Positions 29,277 through 41,351 of a stretch of 64,000 nt of DNA are shown in pieces; position 1 is the first letter of the stretch; each line of letters starts with the position of its first letter. The translations under genes were made by a program, and so were the position numbers. The stretch is from Amoebidium appalachense. Its lineage: Eukaryota; Ichthyosporea. The stretch is taken from NCBI GenBank assembly GCA_963693365.1, contig CAVNZM010000016.1, forward strand, positions 744,001 through 808,000. Direction: 5' to 3'. The notes under the pieces were generated by a model, which did not search any database, was not told the DNA's origin, and saw nothing but the letters and a program-made list of their open reading frames with translations.

Positions 29277-30450
29277 GGGGACATCCCACCTTCCCCCCTC
29301 CACATCCAACACCGCAAATTCATCCGTGCACACACCAAACCCCCCCTCACCAAGACCCCCCCCTTCCCCTGCATCGACCTCTGTGCCCAGCCCCGACCCT
29401 GACGAACGACCCCCCTCCATGAAAATTGCACGCCTGTGGGTGGTTGGAAATGGGGTAGTGTGAAGTTTTTAGTCAAACAAGAGCGTTATATAGCTATGAA
29501 TATTTGCTTTTGCTGGAGTGTTTTACCTACAAAAGCAATAGGTTTTTTAGAGCCTTTTTTTCGTGTATCTATATATTTTCCCATGCCAAACACATTAGAA
29601 TTCTGGTGACGACTCAACCCTACGTTTCAAGTATGTGGACTGCGCAGGCACGTTTTTCATTTGTGGTAACTACACACACACACACATTCCATTTATGGTA
29701 ACTGCACACACCCACCTTCCATTTATGTTAACTGCAGACACACCTTCCATCTATAGTAACTGGGCCTACCCGACTACCATTTATAGCGCCACCTTCCATC
29801 TAAAGTTATAGTGCACACCCACCTTCCATTTATGGTAATAGTGCACACCCACCTTCCATTTATGGTAATAGTGCACACCCACCTTCCAGTTATGGTAATA
29901 GTGCACACCCACCTTCCATTTATGGTAATAGTGACACCCACCTTCCAGTTATGGTAATAGTGCACACCAACCTTCCATTTATGGTAACTGGGCACACTGC
30001 GGGGGCACTGCGAGGGTAAGGCATCTGGCCCCCAGCTTCGATCCGCACCCATTGGTTCTTATGCACCCGCTCCTGCTCCTGCCATATATGGGTGTAGAGT
30101 TACCATATATGGACATAGAGTTGCTATAAATGGGCATAGAATTACCATAATTGGGCACAGAGTTGCTATACATGGACGCAGAATAACCACATATGGGCAC
30201 ACAAATACCATGAATGGCTCACAATTACCATAAATGGGCACAAGTTCACGTATAAGGGCACAATGAACTGCGAACGGGCACATAGCACTATGTATTGGTA
30301 TAGAAAACTATACATGGGCACGGAATTACCGTATATGGGTATGTAGTTGCCAAAATGGGCGTGCTGTTAACATATATGGTATATTGGCATATATCATGTA
30401 TGGGGATGCCCAAGCAGAAGAAAAGCCAATTATGGAGTTGTGCGGTTTTG

Positions 30451-30482
<32 letters not shown>

Positions 30483-30552
30483 TTCCCCCCCCTCTTCACC
30501 ATCACCACCCCCACCCCACCCCCAGCACCACCAGCACCATAAACACAAACAC

Positions 30553-30644
<92 letters not shown>

Positions 30645-31100
30645 CTTCCATCCAACCACCATCATCTGGCACACACACTGTCAGAATAAGTTGTCAAAGA
30701 GAATTCAACACACACAGTGTTTTTTCCTTAGATGCCGCCTTAGGTTTCAATGGGGGTCGGTGGGTGGGTGGGTGGGTGGGGGGCAAAGATGCGGACAACA
30801 AGAGAAATAAGGAACCGATAGTGTGCCCTATTTGCCAATTTACTGCACACACCCATTTTGGGCTTCCTATTAGTGACTTTATTTTTATAGCTCTTTTCAT
30901 TTTAAAGCCCCGTTCCCATTGGGTGCCTACCGTGGTTGGGTAGTGTTTGTGCTGCCAAATGTCACAGAGGGGTGCCTTGCCATCACAGCCGTAAAGAATG
31001 AAAATGTCCGTGTGGGGTCCCTCCCATGCACACATCTGTGTGCGTACATGTGTGTGTGTGGGGGGGGGGAGGGGGGGGGGGGGGGGGGGGGGAGGAAGGA

Positions 31101-31133
<33 letters not shown>

Positions 31134-31176
31134 GTGTATGTCGGTGGTGGGTGGCTGGGTAGGTGGGTGGGTGTTG

Positions 31177-31249
<73 letters not shown>

Positions 31250-31283
31250 GGGGGGGAGGGGGGGGGGGGGGGGGGGGGGGGGG

Positions 31284-31336
<53 letters not shown>

Positions 31337-31374
31337 GGGGGGGGGGGGGGGGGGAGGGGCGGGGGGGGGGGGGG

Positions 31375-31427
<53 letters not shown>

Positions 31428-32646
31428 CGCGTGCGTGCGCGCGCACGCGCACGTGTATGTATTTTTTGTGTGTGTATATGAGCGTGTATGGATGCGAAGC
31501 ACTCGTTTCTGTACAATGTGCATGGTTTTGGTGGATAGACAGGTAGCTGTGTGAGTGTTATCCCACATTCTCCTCCTTCCCCCCTCCTCCCCCCTCCCCC
31601 TGCCTTCGCCCATCCCAAAGCACCCCCTTTCCCTCCCCCTCCTACCTACTTCCCCCCTCTCCCCCCTCTACCCACCCACATTTATGGTTCATGTTCGCCC
31701 TCGCACGAACTCGAGCTCACACAACCATGCACTCACACACACTCGCACAAGCACGCTCTCTCCCTTTCACGTATCATAGTTTTCAACTCTTTTACACTCT
31801 TTTTCAAAAAACCCCAAAAGAGTGTGGAGATGATTGCTTGTGTGTGTATGTCAGTGTGTTGGAGTCCAGGGGCGGGCAGGCGGAGGGGAGAAGGGGGGGG
31901 GGAGGGGGGGGGGGGGGGAGGGAGGGGGGGGGGGGGGGGAGGAGGAGATGGAATCATATGGAACCAGATGGAATCAGAGAGAAAGCACTAGAACACCCAC
32001 CCCTGCCCCATATCTCCCCATCGGCAACCCCACTGCCCGTGACGTCACCTCCGAGATTGGAATGTGTGCCGAAAGGCACCGCCACGTGCATGTGGGGGGG
32101 TCGTATGCCCACAGGTCATTTTGCGGCCCCCCTTCTGTGGAATTTCCACCGAAAATGTAGAAGAACCCCCCCCGAGGCACACATGCTGTGGTGGCTGCGC
32201 GCTTTGGGGCCGGGGCCGAGAGTCTCTACTTGCTCCCTGTGGGTGCGTTTTTTTTTCAGCTTCTTTTTATTTGTTTTCTTCCCCCCCCCCCCCCCTTTTT
32301 TTTGCGCATTTCTTTGGACATGGGCGAGCCAGGGGTGGGTTGGGGTGTTTTGGATGATGTTCGGAAGGTGTTTATGGGATCTCTTTCGATAGCGGCTACC
32401 AGGAATAAGAGATTTATGAAAATTGTTCCAAAAAAGAAAAGGAGAAAGAAAACACGCCGAGGGGGCGAGGGGGGAGTGGGGAGGGGGGGGGGGGGGGGGG
32501 AGGAGGGGGGGAAGAGGAAAAAGAAAAAGAAAATGGAGAGAAGAAAGAAGGAAGAAAAGCAAAAATCACGTGGAGGGCACCTGAACGAAAATTAACGAGG
32601 ATAATCTTATTCATGAATTTCCGGGAAGGCCCCCCGGCCACCGGGC

Positions 32647-32677
<31 letters not shown>

Positions 32678-33033
32678 GTTACCAAGTCAAAGATGGTGTG
32701 TCAAGTTTCCACAAGGTGTCCACACAGGTGGGGGTTTTTGCAACTTCAGGGTGTTGAGCCCCACCAAACACAAAAATACTGCCACCGAGAGATGTGCAGC
32801 CGCTGCCAAGGAGGGAAATTGCAGGTGTGCCTTCTGAGGAATCACTCAATATCAGTGGGGACTTTAAAGAACACGTGGTAGATTATGAAGTAACGTCATA
32901 GATCATTAAAAACACAGGACAGATCATTAAAAATTGAACACATGTTTTACTAATTGAAAACACAAGCCAGATCCGAAGTAAAGAGCACGTAAAATATCAT
33001 TCAACCTTTCTTTTGAGTGGTGCTGGTGTGTGT

Positions 33034-33064
<31 letters not shown>

Positions 33065-33154
33065 GGGGGGGGGGTTGATATATAGGCAGTGCAATCACTG
33101 AAATATGGTGGTAGTGCCTTTGGGTGCCACATTGTGTGTATGTGTGTGTGTGTG

Positions 33155-33245
<91 letters not shown>

Positions 33246-33615
33246 CGTGTGTGCGTATGTATGCGCGTATGTGTGTGCGCGCACGTGCGCTTGCTCGTAC
33301 GTGTGTGTGTGCATGCATGTGCATGTGTATTTGTATTGGCATGTGTATGTGTGCATGTGCATGAGGGGTTGAAGGGTCGAATCACATTCACCCACCTGTA
33401 TCCACCTCCACCCACACCTCCTCGTCTCTATTCATTCTGAATGTCTTCACGGGCCAACCCGATTCGGAAAGTGCCTCCTCTCCTCCGGCCCGGCCCAGAA
33501 GATAACACTCATCCCCCACTGCTGTCAGACCCGAACACACAAACTCCTGACCCGGAATCGACCCGGGAAAATCTCCGAGTCGGGTCCATGTGAAGGTTCG
33601 GGTCGACTCGGACAT
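29277..33615 (-). CDS. Kelch-repeat protein, five clear exons, homopolymer frame breaks
   Basis: Exons on the minus strand: 33396-33615, 32683-32833, 32001-32236, 30931-31035 and 29277-29433. ATG 33615 opens [19 protein letters not shown]. Blades: [71 protein letters not shown] joined to [18 protein letters not shown]; and [16 protein letters not shown]. The G(G)..DLW..W pattern is diagnostic of Kelch beta-propellers, which mediate protein binding. Phases fit at every junction only if G8 at about 32167-32174 and G8 at about 29356-29363 are read as G7; as sequenced each shifts the frame. The gene may be a young pseudogene or suffer homopolymer errors. Introns carry C/G tracts, (TG)n/(CA)n and two minisatellites. 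It diverges from a possible plus-strand gene starting 92 bp away. Confidence 0.72.
29649..29996. repeat. 30-bp minisatellite
   Basis: About ten tandem units resembling CACACCCACCTTCCATTTAT plus GGTAATAGTG, the central ones nearly identical, the 5' ones diverged and of variable length. It lies in a Kelch gene intron. Confidence 0.9.
30081..30372. repeat. About 21-24-bp degenerate minisatellite
   Basis: Units resemble ACCATATATGGGCACAGAGT with drifting period. They share CCAT(A/T)TATGG and TTACCAT words with the 30-bp array next to it, so the two arrays may be related in part as inverted versions. Confidence 0.75.
31180..31418. repeat. Three (TG)n arrays separated by G tracts
   Basis: TG arrays at about 31180-31248, 31285-31333 and 31377-31418 alternate with G runs. 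They lie just upstream (gene sense) of the 30931-31035 Kelch exon, so on the sense strand this is (CA)n/poly-C running toward its acceptor. Confidence 0.9.
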
Positions 33616-33706
33616 GATTGCTTGGTCGTATTGGGTGCTGTTGGGTGGATCGATGAATGGATCTGTAATTTCGTGTTAGGCGGGATCAATATTTGTAGGA
33701 CGATAT

Positions 33707-33799
33707 ATGTACATGTGTGGTTGGGAGCAGCTATTTAGGAGAAGATGTAAAAGCAGAGCAGAGGGAAAGTTTGCATGCCAAAGCCTAGGGGAAGAACAA

Positions 33800-33846
<47 letters not shown>

Positions 33847-34070
33847 TCATGGTGTGCATGTGTGTGTGTGTGCGCACATGCGTTCGTGTGTGTGCATATG
33901 TATGTGCTCTGTGTCTACAACGGTCACATCTGGTGTGCCAGTTTGCAAAGCATTATACCTGCATGTGCATGCACGTGCACATCTTCTATGAACATCACCC
34001 CCCAACCCCCCATCTCCCCGTCGTGTCCGTGCATGCCATGAGTGTTTGTGAGCGTTTGTGTCATGATACA

Positions 34071-34110
<40 letters not shown>

Positions 34111-34422
34111 TTCCTTCCTTTCCGAAGTTCCGGTTTTTCTTTTCTTTCCTTTTTTGTTTCTTTCTTTCTTCCCAGATGCATCCTTTCCGTTTCTTTTTTT
34201 CTTTTCTTTTCCTTTTTTTTTTTGTGTGTGTGTGTGTGTGTGTGGTGGTGGTGGTGGTGGTGGTGGTGGTGGTGGGGGGGGGGGGGGGGGGGGGGGGGGA
34301 TGAGAAGAGGTGGAGGGGGCAACGTACACGTGCATATCATGATTTTATACCTCCCTTCCCCCCTCCCCCACAGAGACACACACAAAAAACAACACCACCA
34401 CCACCACCACACACACGGGCGT

Positions 34423-34485
<63 letters not shown>

Positions 34486-34640
34486 CACGTTTTCACTTTT
34501 CACTCTCACTAACCTTTTAATCACTCTCCGTCCTCACAGACCAAGACAACAGCCAACTGATGAGCCAATTTGGTCACCTTCAACTGAGTGTGAACCGTTT
34601 TTCTGCTGAGCCCCCACATTTTTCTTTAACTATTTGTTAA
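33707..34640 (+). CDS. Possible small three-exon gene, unrecognised
   Basis: A phase-consistent chain exists: 33707-33801 (ATG, MYMCGWEQLFRRRCKSRAEG..), a 23-nt exon 33942-33964, and 34540-34640 after a good acceptor (CCGTCCTCACAG), ending QFGHLQLSVNRFSAEPPHF..TIC and TAA. The last exon is the best supported; the first two rest only on splice phases. The intron has (TG)n, C, T and G tracts and (CA)n. I do not recognise the product. Confidence 0.25.
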
Positions 34641-35540
34641 CATGGCCTCTATTCATTACCTAGTTTATACCAATTCTTTTTTAAAAACCAAACATTAAAC
34701 ATACACCACATATACACACACACCCCACAACACACCGGGAAAAGCCGTGGCATATCACACACAAAATACATTTTACATGCAACAATTCCCCTACCTAAGT
34801 CAGCCTAAGCCAGGGAAAAAACTGGCAAGATACAGTAACTTGCCAAAGCTTTCCACTCCACTTTTCACACGTCTTTTTCTGACCCTCTGACTGCAAATTC
34901 ACTAATTGATAAGATTAAATCCCCTCGACTGAAAAAACTTTTCCTTCTTAGTTGTGAAACATTTCGTTTAAAAAAAATGTGCAAAAAGTTTTGTTCTCCC
35001 AACGTCACAGATGACACATGTGCATGTGTGTGTGTGTTACATATGGCATTGCAGGGATCCGGATGTGTGCGTCGTAAGCACAAGCTTACTCGCACCAAAC
35101 TGTTGGAGAGAATTCGCACACACCTGTCAAAAACTGCTCCCGGCTTACGTCTGATTATGGTGCACGTGGCAATGACGTCGACATCAGCACAAAAAAAAAA
35201 AAAAGCTTATTTTTAGCACGTGTTGACGCTGCGATGTGAGCGGGCCGAAATCGGATACTTATGACGCCGTACACACTCGGACACGCACATACAGGGGCGA
35301 ACATATGCACATGTCTACACTCAGAGGCACGCGTACGGAGGCACACACACACACACACATACACACACACACACACACACAGGCACACACATGTGGTATA
35401 CCGTATGAGCATATATCAGTCAAAGATACGGTCTACACAATGATCACACGATCAGCCTGAGAGGTGGGCCACTTGTGGGCGTGACCTTGGCATGAGTGTG
35501 AGCATAAGGGGAACGTGCAGGATACGCGCACATTCACCTT
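34641..35540. other. Spacer before the retroelement
   Basis: Mostly unique AT-rich sequence with a (CA)n patch at 35340-35390. A frame with a basic peptide (RRKHKLTRTKLLERIRTHLS, about 35070-35130) follows an acceptor-like GGCATTGCAG but has no partner exons; I could not support a gene. Confidence 0.45.
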
Positions 35541-35545
35541 CCGAC

Positions 35546-35560
35546 GGGGGTGTAGCTCAG
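35546..35560 (+). other. tRNA-like 5' fragment GGGGGTGTAGCTCAG
   Basis: This 15-mer matches the acceptor stem/D-arm start (A box) of a tRNA-Ala type gene, but no B box (GGTTCGA) or closing acceptor strand follows. It lies 86 bp before the first retroelement ATG and could be a tRNA fragment captured by, or near the edge of, the element. Confidence 0.35.
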
Positions 35561-35645
35561 CTATTGTATAACAAGATAGTTCACAGTTCCGCCTCTTCGT
35601 ACGTCAACGTCGAGCTTTGTTATTGACGTCGTTGGTAACCCAAAT

Positions 35646-37469
35646 ATGGCACCTGTGGACGGGAAACGGGCACACGAAACGGACTCTGATACGGAAGGTG
35701 ACGATGACCTTGGCCCTCGTAAGCCGTTCCCTCGTTATGATCTTTAATTACCGTTTGACCCGTGTGTGTATCATCGACAAGGCCATGCTGGCACGTGTCG
35801 GTGTGAAGTTCCCAGAACCCCTATCCGAGCCGTCCATGCCTGCACCCCAAGACGGAGACAACGGTAAACAGCCTGCAAACTCCCTTGGGGGTGGCCAGAA
35901 CCGTGGTCGGGGCCGTGGTGGTCGCAACAACAGCAACCGTGTCCAGCAACCAGCCGGAGGGGGAGCACCACAAGGCAACCCACGGGCCGGGGGCAACGGC
36001 GGTGAGCAACCACCCAACGGGGGGGGGGGGGGGGGGGGAGGGGGGGGGGGTAACAACAACCAAGGACCCCATGATGCCGACCCTGCAGACCCACCACCTC
36101 ATAACAATGGGGGGAACGGTAATGGGAATAACGGCAATTACGGTGGCCAAGGTGACGGGGCCAACAACGGTAACAACGACAACGACGGTAACGGTAACGG
36201 CAACGGTAACGGTAACGGTAACAACGGCAACTGCAACGGGGAAGGCAACGGGGGGGGAGGCAACGGTGGTGGTGGGGGCGGTAACGGCGGCAATGGTAAC
36301 AACAACAACAACAACGACAACCCCTAAGGCCCCGGCATCATCACCAATGCCATGATGACGAATAAGCCTGAATCAGCCGACGACGGTGATTTATTCGTAA
36401 ATGGAACCGGTTCAGTGCCTTACATCGTTTGGCTGAGTTGTTGGACTTCCAGCAACGAAACAGTTTGTCCGGCCTGTGTTTCACCGGCCCCGACGGTGAC
36501 AGTGCCGTGCAGAAAGTCGAACCCTCTCTCCCTCCAAAACAGTTCATCACGGCCGTGAAAGGCCACTATATGAACAAGGCCCGTATTGACCGTTTTCTGC
36601 TTATTACAAATAAGCTCGGAGAATTGAAATTTAACCACAAGTTGGGCAGTGTTTCGACATTGAACGAGAAATTCAATAAGTATCTCTCCAATTGTGGTGG
36701 TATGCCTGAGACCCAAATCTGCTTTGCCTATGCTCGGTGTTTTAGCCATTATCCTGTATTGTGCTCTGTAGCTAACGATAGGACCCATGGCACGATGCAA
36801 GCCTGTAAGGATGCAGTGCTAAATGCTTATGAGCGAGATGTGCAGGCTAACAACCTGAAATGCACACATGGGCCTAGGGAAGCTATCGATGCAGTTGACC
36901 CATTTCATAAAGGGGGCAACAAACGGCAGCATGAGGGTCAGGGTGGGGGGGAGGGCAATAAGAAGCCCAAGCCCAAGAAGTGCTGGAAATGTCAACAGCT
37001 AGGGCATGTTAAGTCTGAGTGCCCCAACAAACCCAAAAAGGGTGGGCACGATGATAAGGGTGGCAAGGGTGGTAAGGGTGGCCGTGGGGGCAATGGGGGG
37101 CAATGGGGGCCGTGGTGCCCCCATCAAAGCCAAATAGGTAAGCGCCGGCACCTTTGCTGGTGCCCTGGGGGAGTCGTTGTTGGCTGGGTCTCATACCCAG
37201 CGGATCATCAGCATCATAAACGACTTTCGGAGTATGCAAACGTGCCAAGTGATGCAAAATCCCCCCGCAACCATCCCCCCCTCGATTCTCACACTAATGA
37301 TTCCCGACCAATCAAAAAGCAGAAGAATGAATTTACTAAATGGGAAATTAGTGCACTTTGTAATGCTGGGCAAATATACTACGTCAAAACATCACTATAC
37401 GACGGTGTCTATTATGCTGCTTATGTGCATTACATGATACCATGGAGCCTCACACTCGGTCATGAGTGA
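35646..37469 (+). pseudogene. Retroelement gag-like region with CCHC zinc knuckle
   Basis: ATG 35646 starts a short acidic segment that ends at TAA 35745. The next frame holds a long Gly/Asn/Pro-rich low-complexity part (35850-36327, with GGT/AAC codon repeats). A third open stretch (36429-37469) contains the knuckle CWKCQQLGHVKSEC (CX2CX4HX4C, about 36981-37022) followed by Lys/Gly-rich repeats. Gag-like nucleic-acid binding role by family; frames are broken. Confidence 0.75.
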
Positions 37470-37479
37470 AGCTTTGTAC

Positions 37480-38142
37480 CTTAAACATCACAAACAGCTG
37501 AAACTTTTGCCTTCTAAAGTTGCTGTGAGTTCAGTCCGGAAACAGGATGGTGACTTGTATGTTAAGGGTGAAGTTTTTGTGCCCCTGGGCATCGACTCCG
37601 AGGAATATGTGTAGAAGTGTCTAGTAATCAGCAATATCAGACACGATCTCATGCTCGGAGCAGATTTCTTTGATCGAAATGTTATGCACACTAACCATTC
37701 AAAATCATCCCTAAAGATGTTGACGGGGGTTGAGGTGCCGATGGTTAAGTCGAGCACACCATACACCATGTGTGAGGTGACCGTCAAGACCGATGAGACC
37801 GTCAAGTCTGGCACCGGTCGAGTCCTCACTGCTGTGGTTACTGGTGCTGTGCTTGTGGGTTCTCTTGGTGTCTTCTGGCCGTCAGAAAACTACAGAGATA
37901 AGTTTCCTCCCACTATCTGTGAAATCGGTATGGATAAGAAAATCTCTGTGGTCTGTGAAAATCGGTTTGAGGATATAAACATATACGGGAATGTGGGTCA
38001 TTTTCAGCCGACGAGTTCCCAGGAGCACGTATATGAAATACAAAACTTGCAACCTCTTGAAAACCCAGGAATATACGAAACCATAGTAGGATCCATCGAC
38101 GGGTGGATACGTTGGGGGTGGGGGGGGTGGGGACGGGGGTAG
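37480..38142 (+). pseudogene. Retroelement protease-like region
   Basis: The segment includes FVPLGIDSEEYV, a TAG at 37612-37614, then NIRHDLMLGADFF, the usual end of retropepsin-like domains (LLG-D-F). The catalytic D-[ST]-G triad is not intact. It lies between gag and RT as expected. Confidence 0.5.
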
Positions 38143-38272
38143 CTTTTCAACAGCTACCCCTCCCTCCCGACGGGAACCAGACACTACGACCACAGCGGCT
38201 AATGACAAAGGAAACAGCTGTGATAAAGAACGGGGGCAGTCTAATTATCACAGTGAATATAATCTGTCGGGT

Positions 38273-39240
38273 GTGAATAATCATGAATATGATTATGAAT
38301 ACGGCGATAATCACACCACCCAGGGTGCCTTTGTGCAAGGCATGGGTGCAAATGGCAGTGGTGGTTCGTTTCCGGTAGGTTTCGATTGGAACAAGGTGCC
38401 CACCCATCTGGTAAAGGATGTGGATAGGTTGCTGAAAAGACACAAAAATGTGTTTATTACCGGAGCACCGGGCGAATTTCCTGAAATAAAAGGATTTACG
38501 ATGCAGATAGAAACAGGTGATTATCCTACGGTTAGATTGAAACAGTGGCGATTGGAAGATGTAAAAGAAAAGGCGGCTAAAGAGATAGTAGAGAACATGT
38601 GCAGGAAAGGTCAGGTGGAACGTGGACATAGTGAATATAATTCACCCACGTTTGTAATACGAAAACCGGACGGTAGTTATCGTTTACTGACTGATTTCCG
38701 TAATTTGAATGCCCAAATTAGGAAATCTGCCTGGCCAATCCCCAATCTGCAACAACAAATCGAAAGATTGGGGGGATACAAATAGTTTTGTAAAGCTGAT
38801 ATGTCTGGTGCTTTCTATCAAATTCTATTGGATGCCGATGCCCGGGAGAAAACTGGTTTCTCAGTTGGCAACACCCAATATAAATATTGTGTAGCCCCAC
38901 AAGGCTTAAGCACGTTTCCTGCCCAGCTTGCATCTATTATCACACAAGTCTTGGCACCTGTGGCCGATGATGTGGTAATATATGCTGATGATTTAGCTGT
39001 AGGGGCACACACGGAGGCAGAATTAATCCAGAAACTGGACCGTGTATTTTCTCAACTAAAGAAATATACGGTGTTAAGCTGGATGGTAAAAAGACATTCA
39101 TCGGCCTTACTGAAATTCCCTTTTTAGGGTGGTACGTAGGGCAACGTGGAATTAGGCCGGACCCAAAGAAGGTAGAAGCAGTTAAAACTTGGCCGGTACC
39201 GAAAACGTTGCACCAACTACGTGGATTTCTAGGCATGGCA
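38273..39240 (+). pseudogene. Retroelement reverse transcriptase, broken
   Basis: Visible RT blocks: SPTFVIRKPDGSYRLLTDFR, NLNAQIRKSAWPIP, ADMSGAFYQILL, APQGLSTFPAQLA and the catalytic YADD box (VVIYADDLAVGA). An in-frame TAG (38783-38785) and a frame change near 39060-39070 interrupt it. The thumb/connection part (LRGFLGMASYLQRH) continues in another frame. Confidence 0.88.
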
Positions 39241-39269
39241 TCGTATCTTCAAAGACATATTTTATATTT

Positions 39270-39790
39270 TGCAGAACGAGCACGGCCTTTGCATGCTGAG
39301 TTTCATGGTGATAAGCACCGAGTGCAAATGGACTGATGAAATGCAATTGGCCTTCAAAGATTTAAAAAATGCGCTTACAAACGAAGTACTTGCCTTGCCA
39401 GATTTTTCCGAAAATGCAGGTGCTTTCCTTATTCGTTGTGATGCAAAGTAAATTTTCTGAGGGTGCTTGCTTACATCAGAAGCAAGCAGACGGAATATTT
39501 AGACCTGTGGCATATGCTTCTCGGTTATTTACACCCACGGAACGTAGGTGGAGCAATATCGAGAGGGAGACATATGCTATCCTGTGGGCATTACGGGAGT
39601 TCATTGTATATGTAAGGAGGAAGGTGAACACCATCGTTGAGAGTGACCACAAACCCTCTTTATCACTGAGAGGTGCAAAACGAATTGCTAACGAAAGACT
39701 GCAACGGTGGGCTCTTGAGATGCAATCTTTCGATTTCACTCTGTATTACCGTCCGGGCCCCACCATGCATGCATGATGCAGACGGTCTCA
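39270..39790 (+). pseudogene. Retroelement RNase H region
   Basis: The sequence shows PVAYASRLFTPTERRWSNIE, RETYAILWALREFIVYVRRK and the TIVESDHKPSLSL block typical of the RNase H domain of gypsy elements, ending in YRPGPTMHA. The downstream linker word (DGLSRIGY) has been expanded into a tandem array. Confidence 0.8.
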
Positions 39791-39866
39791 GTCGTATTGG
39801 CTATATATAGTCGTATTGGCTATATATAGTCGTATTGGCTATATATAGTCGTATTGGCTATATATA
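39791..39866 (+). repeat. 19-bp tandem repeat, four copies, inside the retroelement
   Basis: GTCGTATTGGCTATATATA is repeated four times head to tail without change. Nineteen is not a multiple of three, so the expansion breaks the pol frame between RNase H and integrase. Confidence 0.95.
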
Positions 39867-40279
39867 TTACGAGACCGACAACCGCCCTGTATGGGACAAA
39901 ACAATTGAACTTGACCGGGCACTTCAAGCTGACTTATCTGAAATTTCGAATTTACAGGTCGGGATAGCAGAAATTTCAAATTGATTGATCTAAAAGAGAT
40001 TTAGCAAAATTAACCGACTTAGAGTGCCCCAGTATATCTGCCTTGGGTGGTGCTGGTATCAACGAGATGCCATACTGAAAGCCCAGCAGGAGGATCCCTT
40101 GGTTCATGACATTGTGTTGTGGCTTAAGTGGCTGATATCTTTGGATAAACGTGCCCGAACAAAATACGAAGAAAATCGTGGAAAAGGGGCCGACAAAGAT
40201 GCTACTTTTGCCAAACAACTAAATTTCACCACTAGCACTTATCAAAAGGTCAAAACGTTTGGCCAAGATTGTGTGCTAG

Positions 40280-41100
40280 AAGGTGAGGTGAAGTGCTGTA
40301 TAATGTGGCCAAAGATGGTAGACGTCGGTTGTTTGTGCCTGGACTCCTTAGACATGATCTCCTTAAATCCATGCATAATGGGGGAGGGCACACGGGGGTG
40401 GAAAGAACATACTTACGTTTACGGAACTATTATTGGCCCAATATGCACTCAGACGTGAATAAGTGGGTGGGTGCCTGTAAAGCAATGTATAGGCCGAAAT
40501 AGTTACCCACGGCAAAAATCACGACCACAGGAACAACGATATGAAACACTATAATTATTTAGCCGGGTCTCCGTCGACTTAAAGGGCCCATTCACCCAGT
40601 CGAGATCAGGCAAATACTATATCGTTAATTGTGTTCATGGATATGTCTACTAAATACTTAGTTACTGCTGCAATACCTAACAAGGCGCCAGTAACTATAG
40701 CTGTGGCATTCATGAACTTAGTGTGCTAATGTTTTGGCCCCCCTCGAACACTATTATCTGATCAAGGAACTGACGGTCAACCAGTTGATCACGGAGGTGT
40801 GTAGGCTGGCAAACGTTGCACATATGGTTACGTCAGCGTATCACCCACAGAGTAATGCAGCAAATGAACGTTCACATAGATTTATCATGATGCACTCAGC
40901 AAATATGTGACCTACGATCATAATGATTGGGATACTTTGCTGCCTGTGGTTACACAAGCGTATAATACGACGGTGCACAAAACCATGCAACACACCCCGT
41001 ATTATCTCGTGTATGAAAACATTAGCCAATCGGGTAGCTGGGGTCAGGCCTTGGAATTCTGTAGTGCATATTTGCGTACGTTCCGACGGAGATGATAGAG
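40280..41100 (+). pseudogene. Retroelement integrase remnants
   Basis: An HHCC-type zinc region (HNGGGHTGVERTYLRLRNYY, then WVGACKAMY with the last Cys replaced by Met) is followed by a stop. Core pieces follow in different frames: VDLKGPFTQSRSGKYY, LLSDQGTD, and a YHPQSNAANERSHRF block with the expected Glu. Multiple breaks leave no intact enzyme. Confidence 0.75.
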
Positions 41101-41170
41101 GCATTAGCAAATGTGAATATGCAGAGGTATATATTCCAAGGCAGCCCGGTGGGCTCCCTCAGTCCGACGT

Positions 41171-41318
41171 ATCGTAGATACTCGGTCACACCCTAGGTGT
41201 AACTAGGTTTGGCACACAACATTCCGAGTGTGGGCTGGACAACCCTGTCAATCAAATACATTTGTGCTCTTTCAAGTCACTGGTCCGTGTAACACGATCT
41301 TGTTGTACAATGACACAG

Positions 41319-41351
<33 letters not shown>

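Larger units (their letters stand above)
35646..41170 (+). mobile_element. Decayed Ty3/gypsy-type LTR retroelement
   Basis: The domain order gag - protease - reverse transcriptase - RNase H - integrase on one strand is that of Ty3/gypsy elements. The reading frame is interrupted many times by stops and shifts (for instance TAG at 38783-38785 inside RT), so the copy is dead as sequenced. Flanking long terminal repeats were not found by eye within about 300 bp of either side; they may be lost or diverged. Base composition differs from its surroundings: it is almost free of G/C tracts and CA arrays apart from its Gly/Asn-rich gag, which suggests insertion later than, or selection against, the simple repeats. 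Confidence 0.9.

Noticed and set aside
39791-39866. CRISPR-like array
   Set aside because: Direct repeats are contiguous without spacers and lie in a eukaryotic retroelement. No other candidate array exists; all other regular repeats are micro- or minisatellites.
35540-41350. Terminal inverted repeats of the retroelement (ATTGTATAACAAGATAG against the complement near 41310)
   Set aside because: Only about 15 of 17 bases match, with no extension, and the coding order is that of an LTR element; not enough to define ends.
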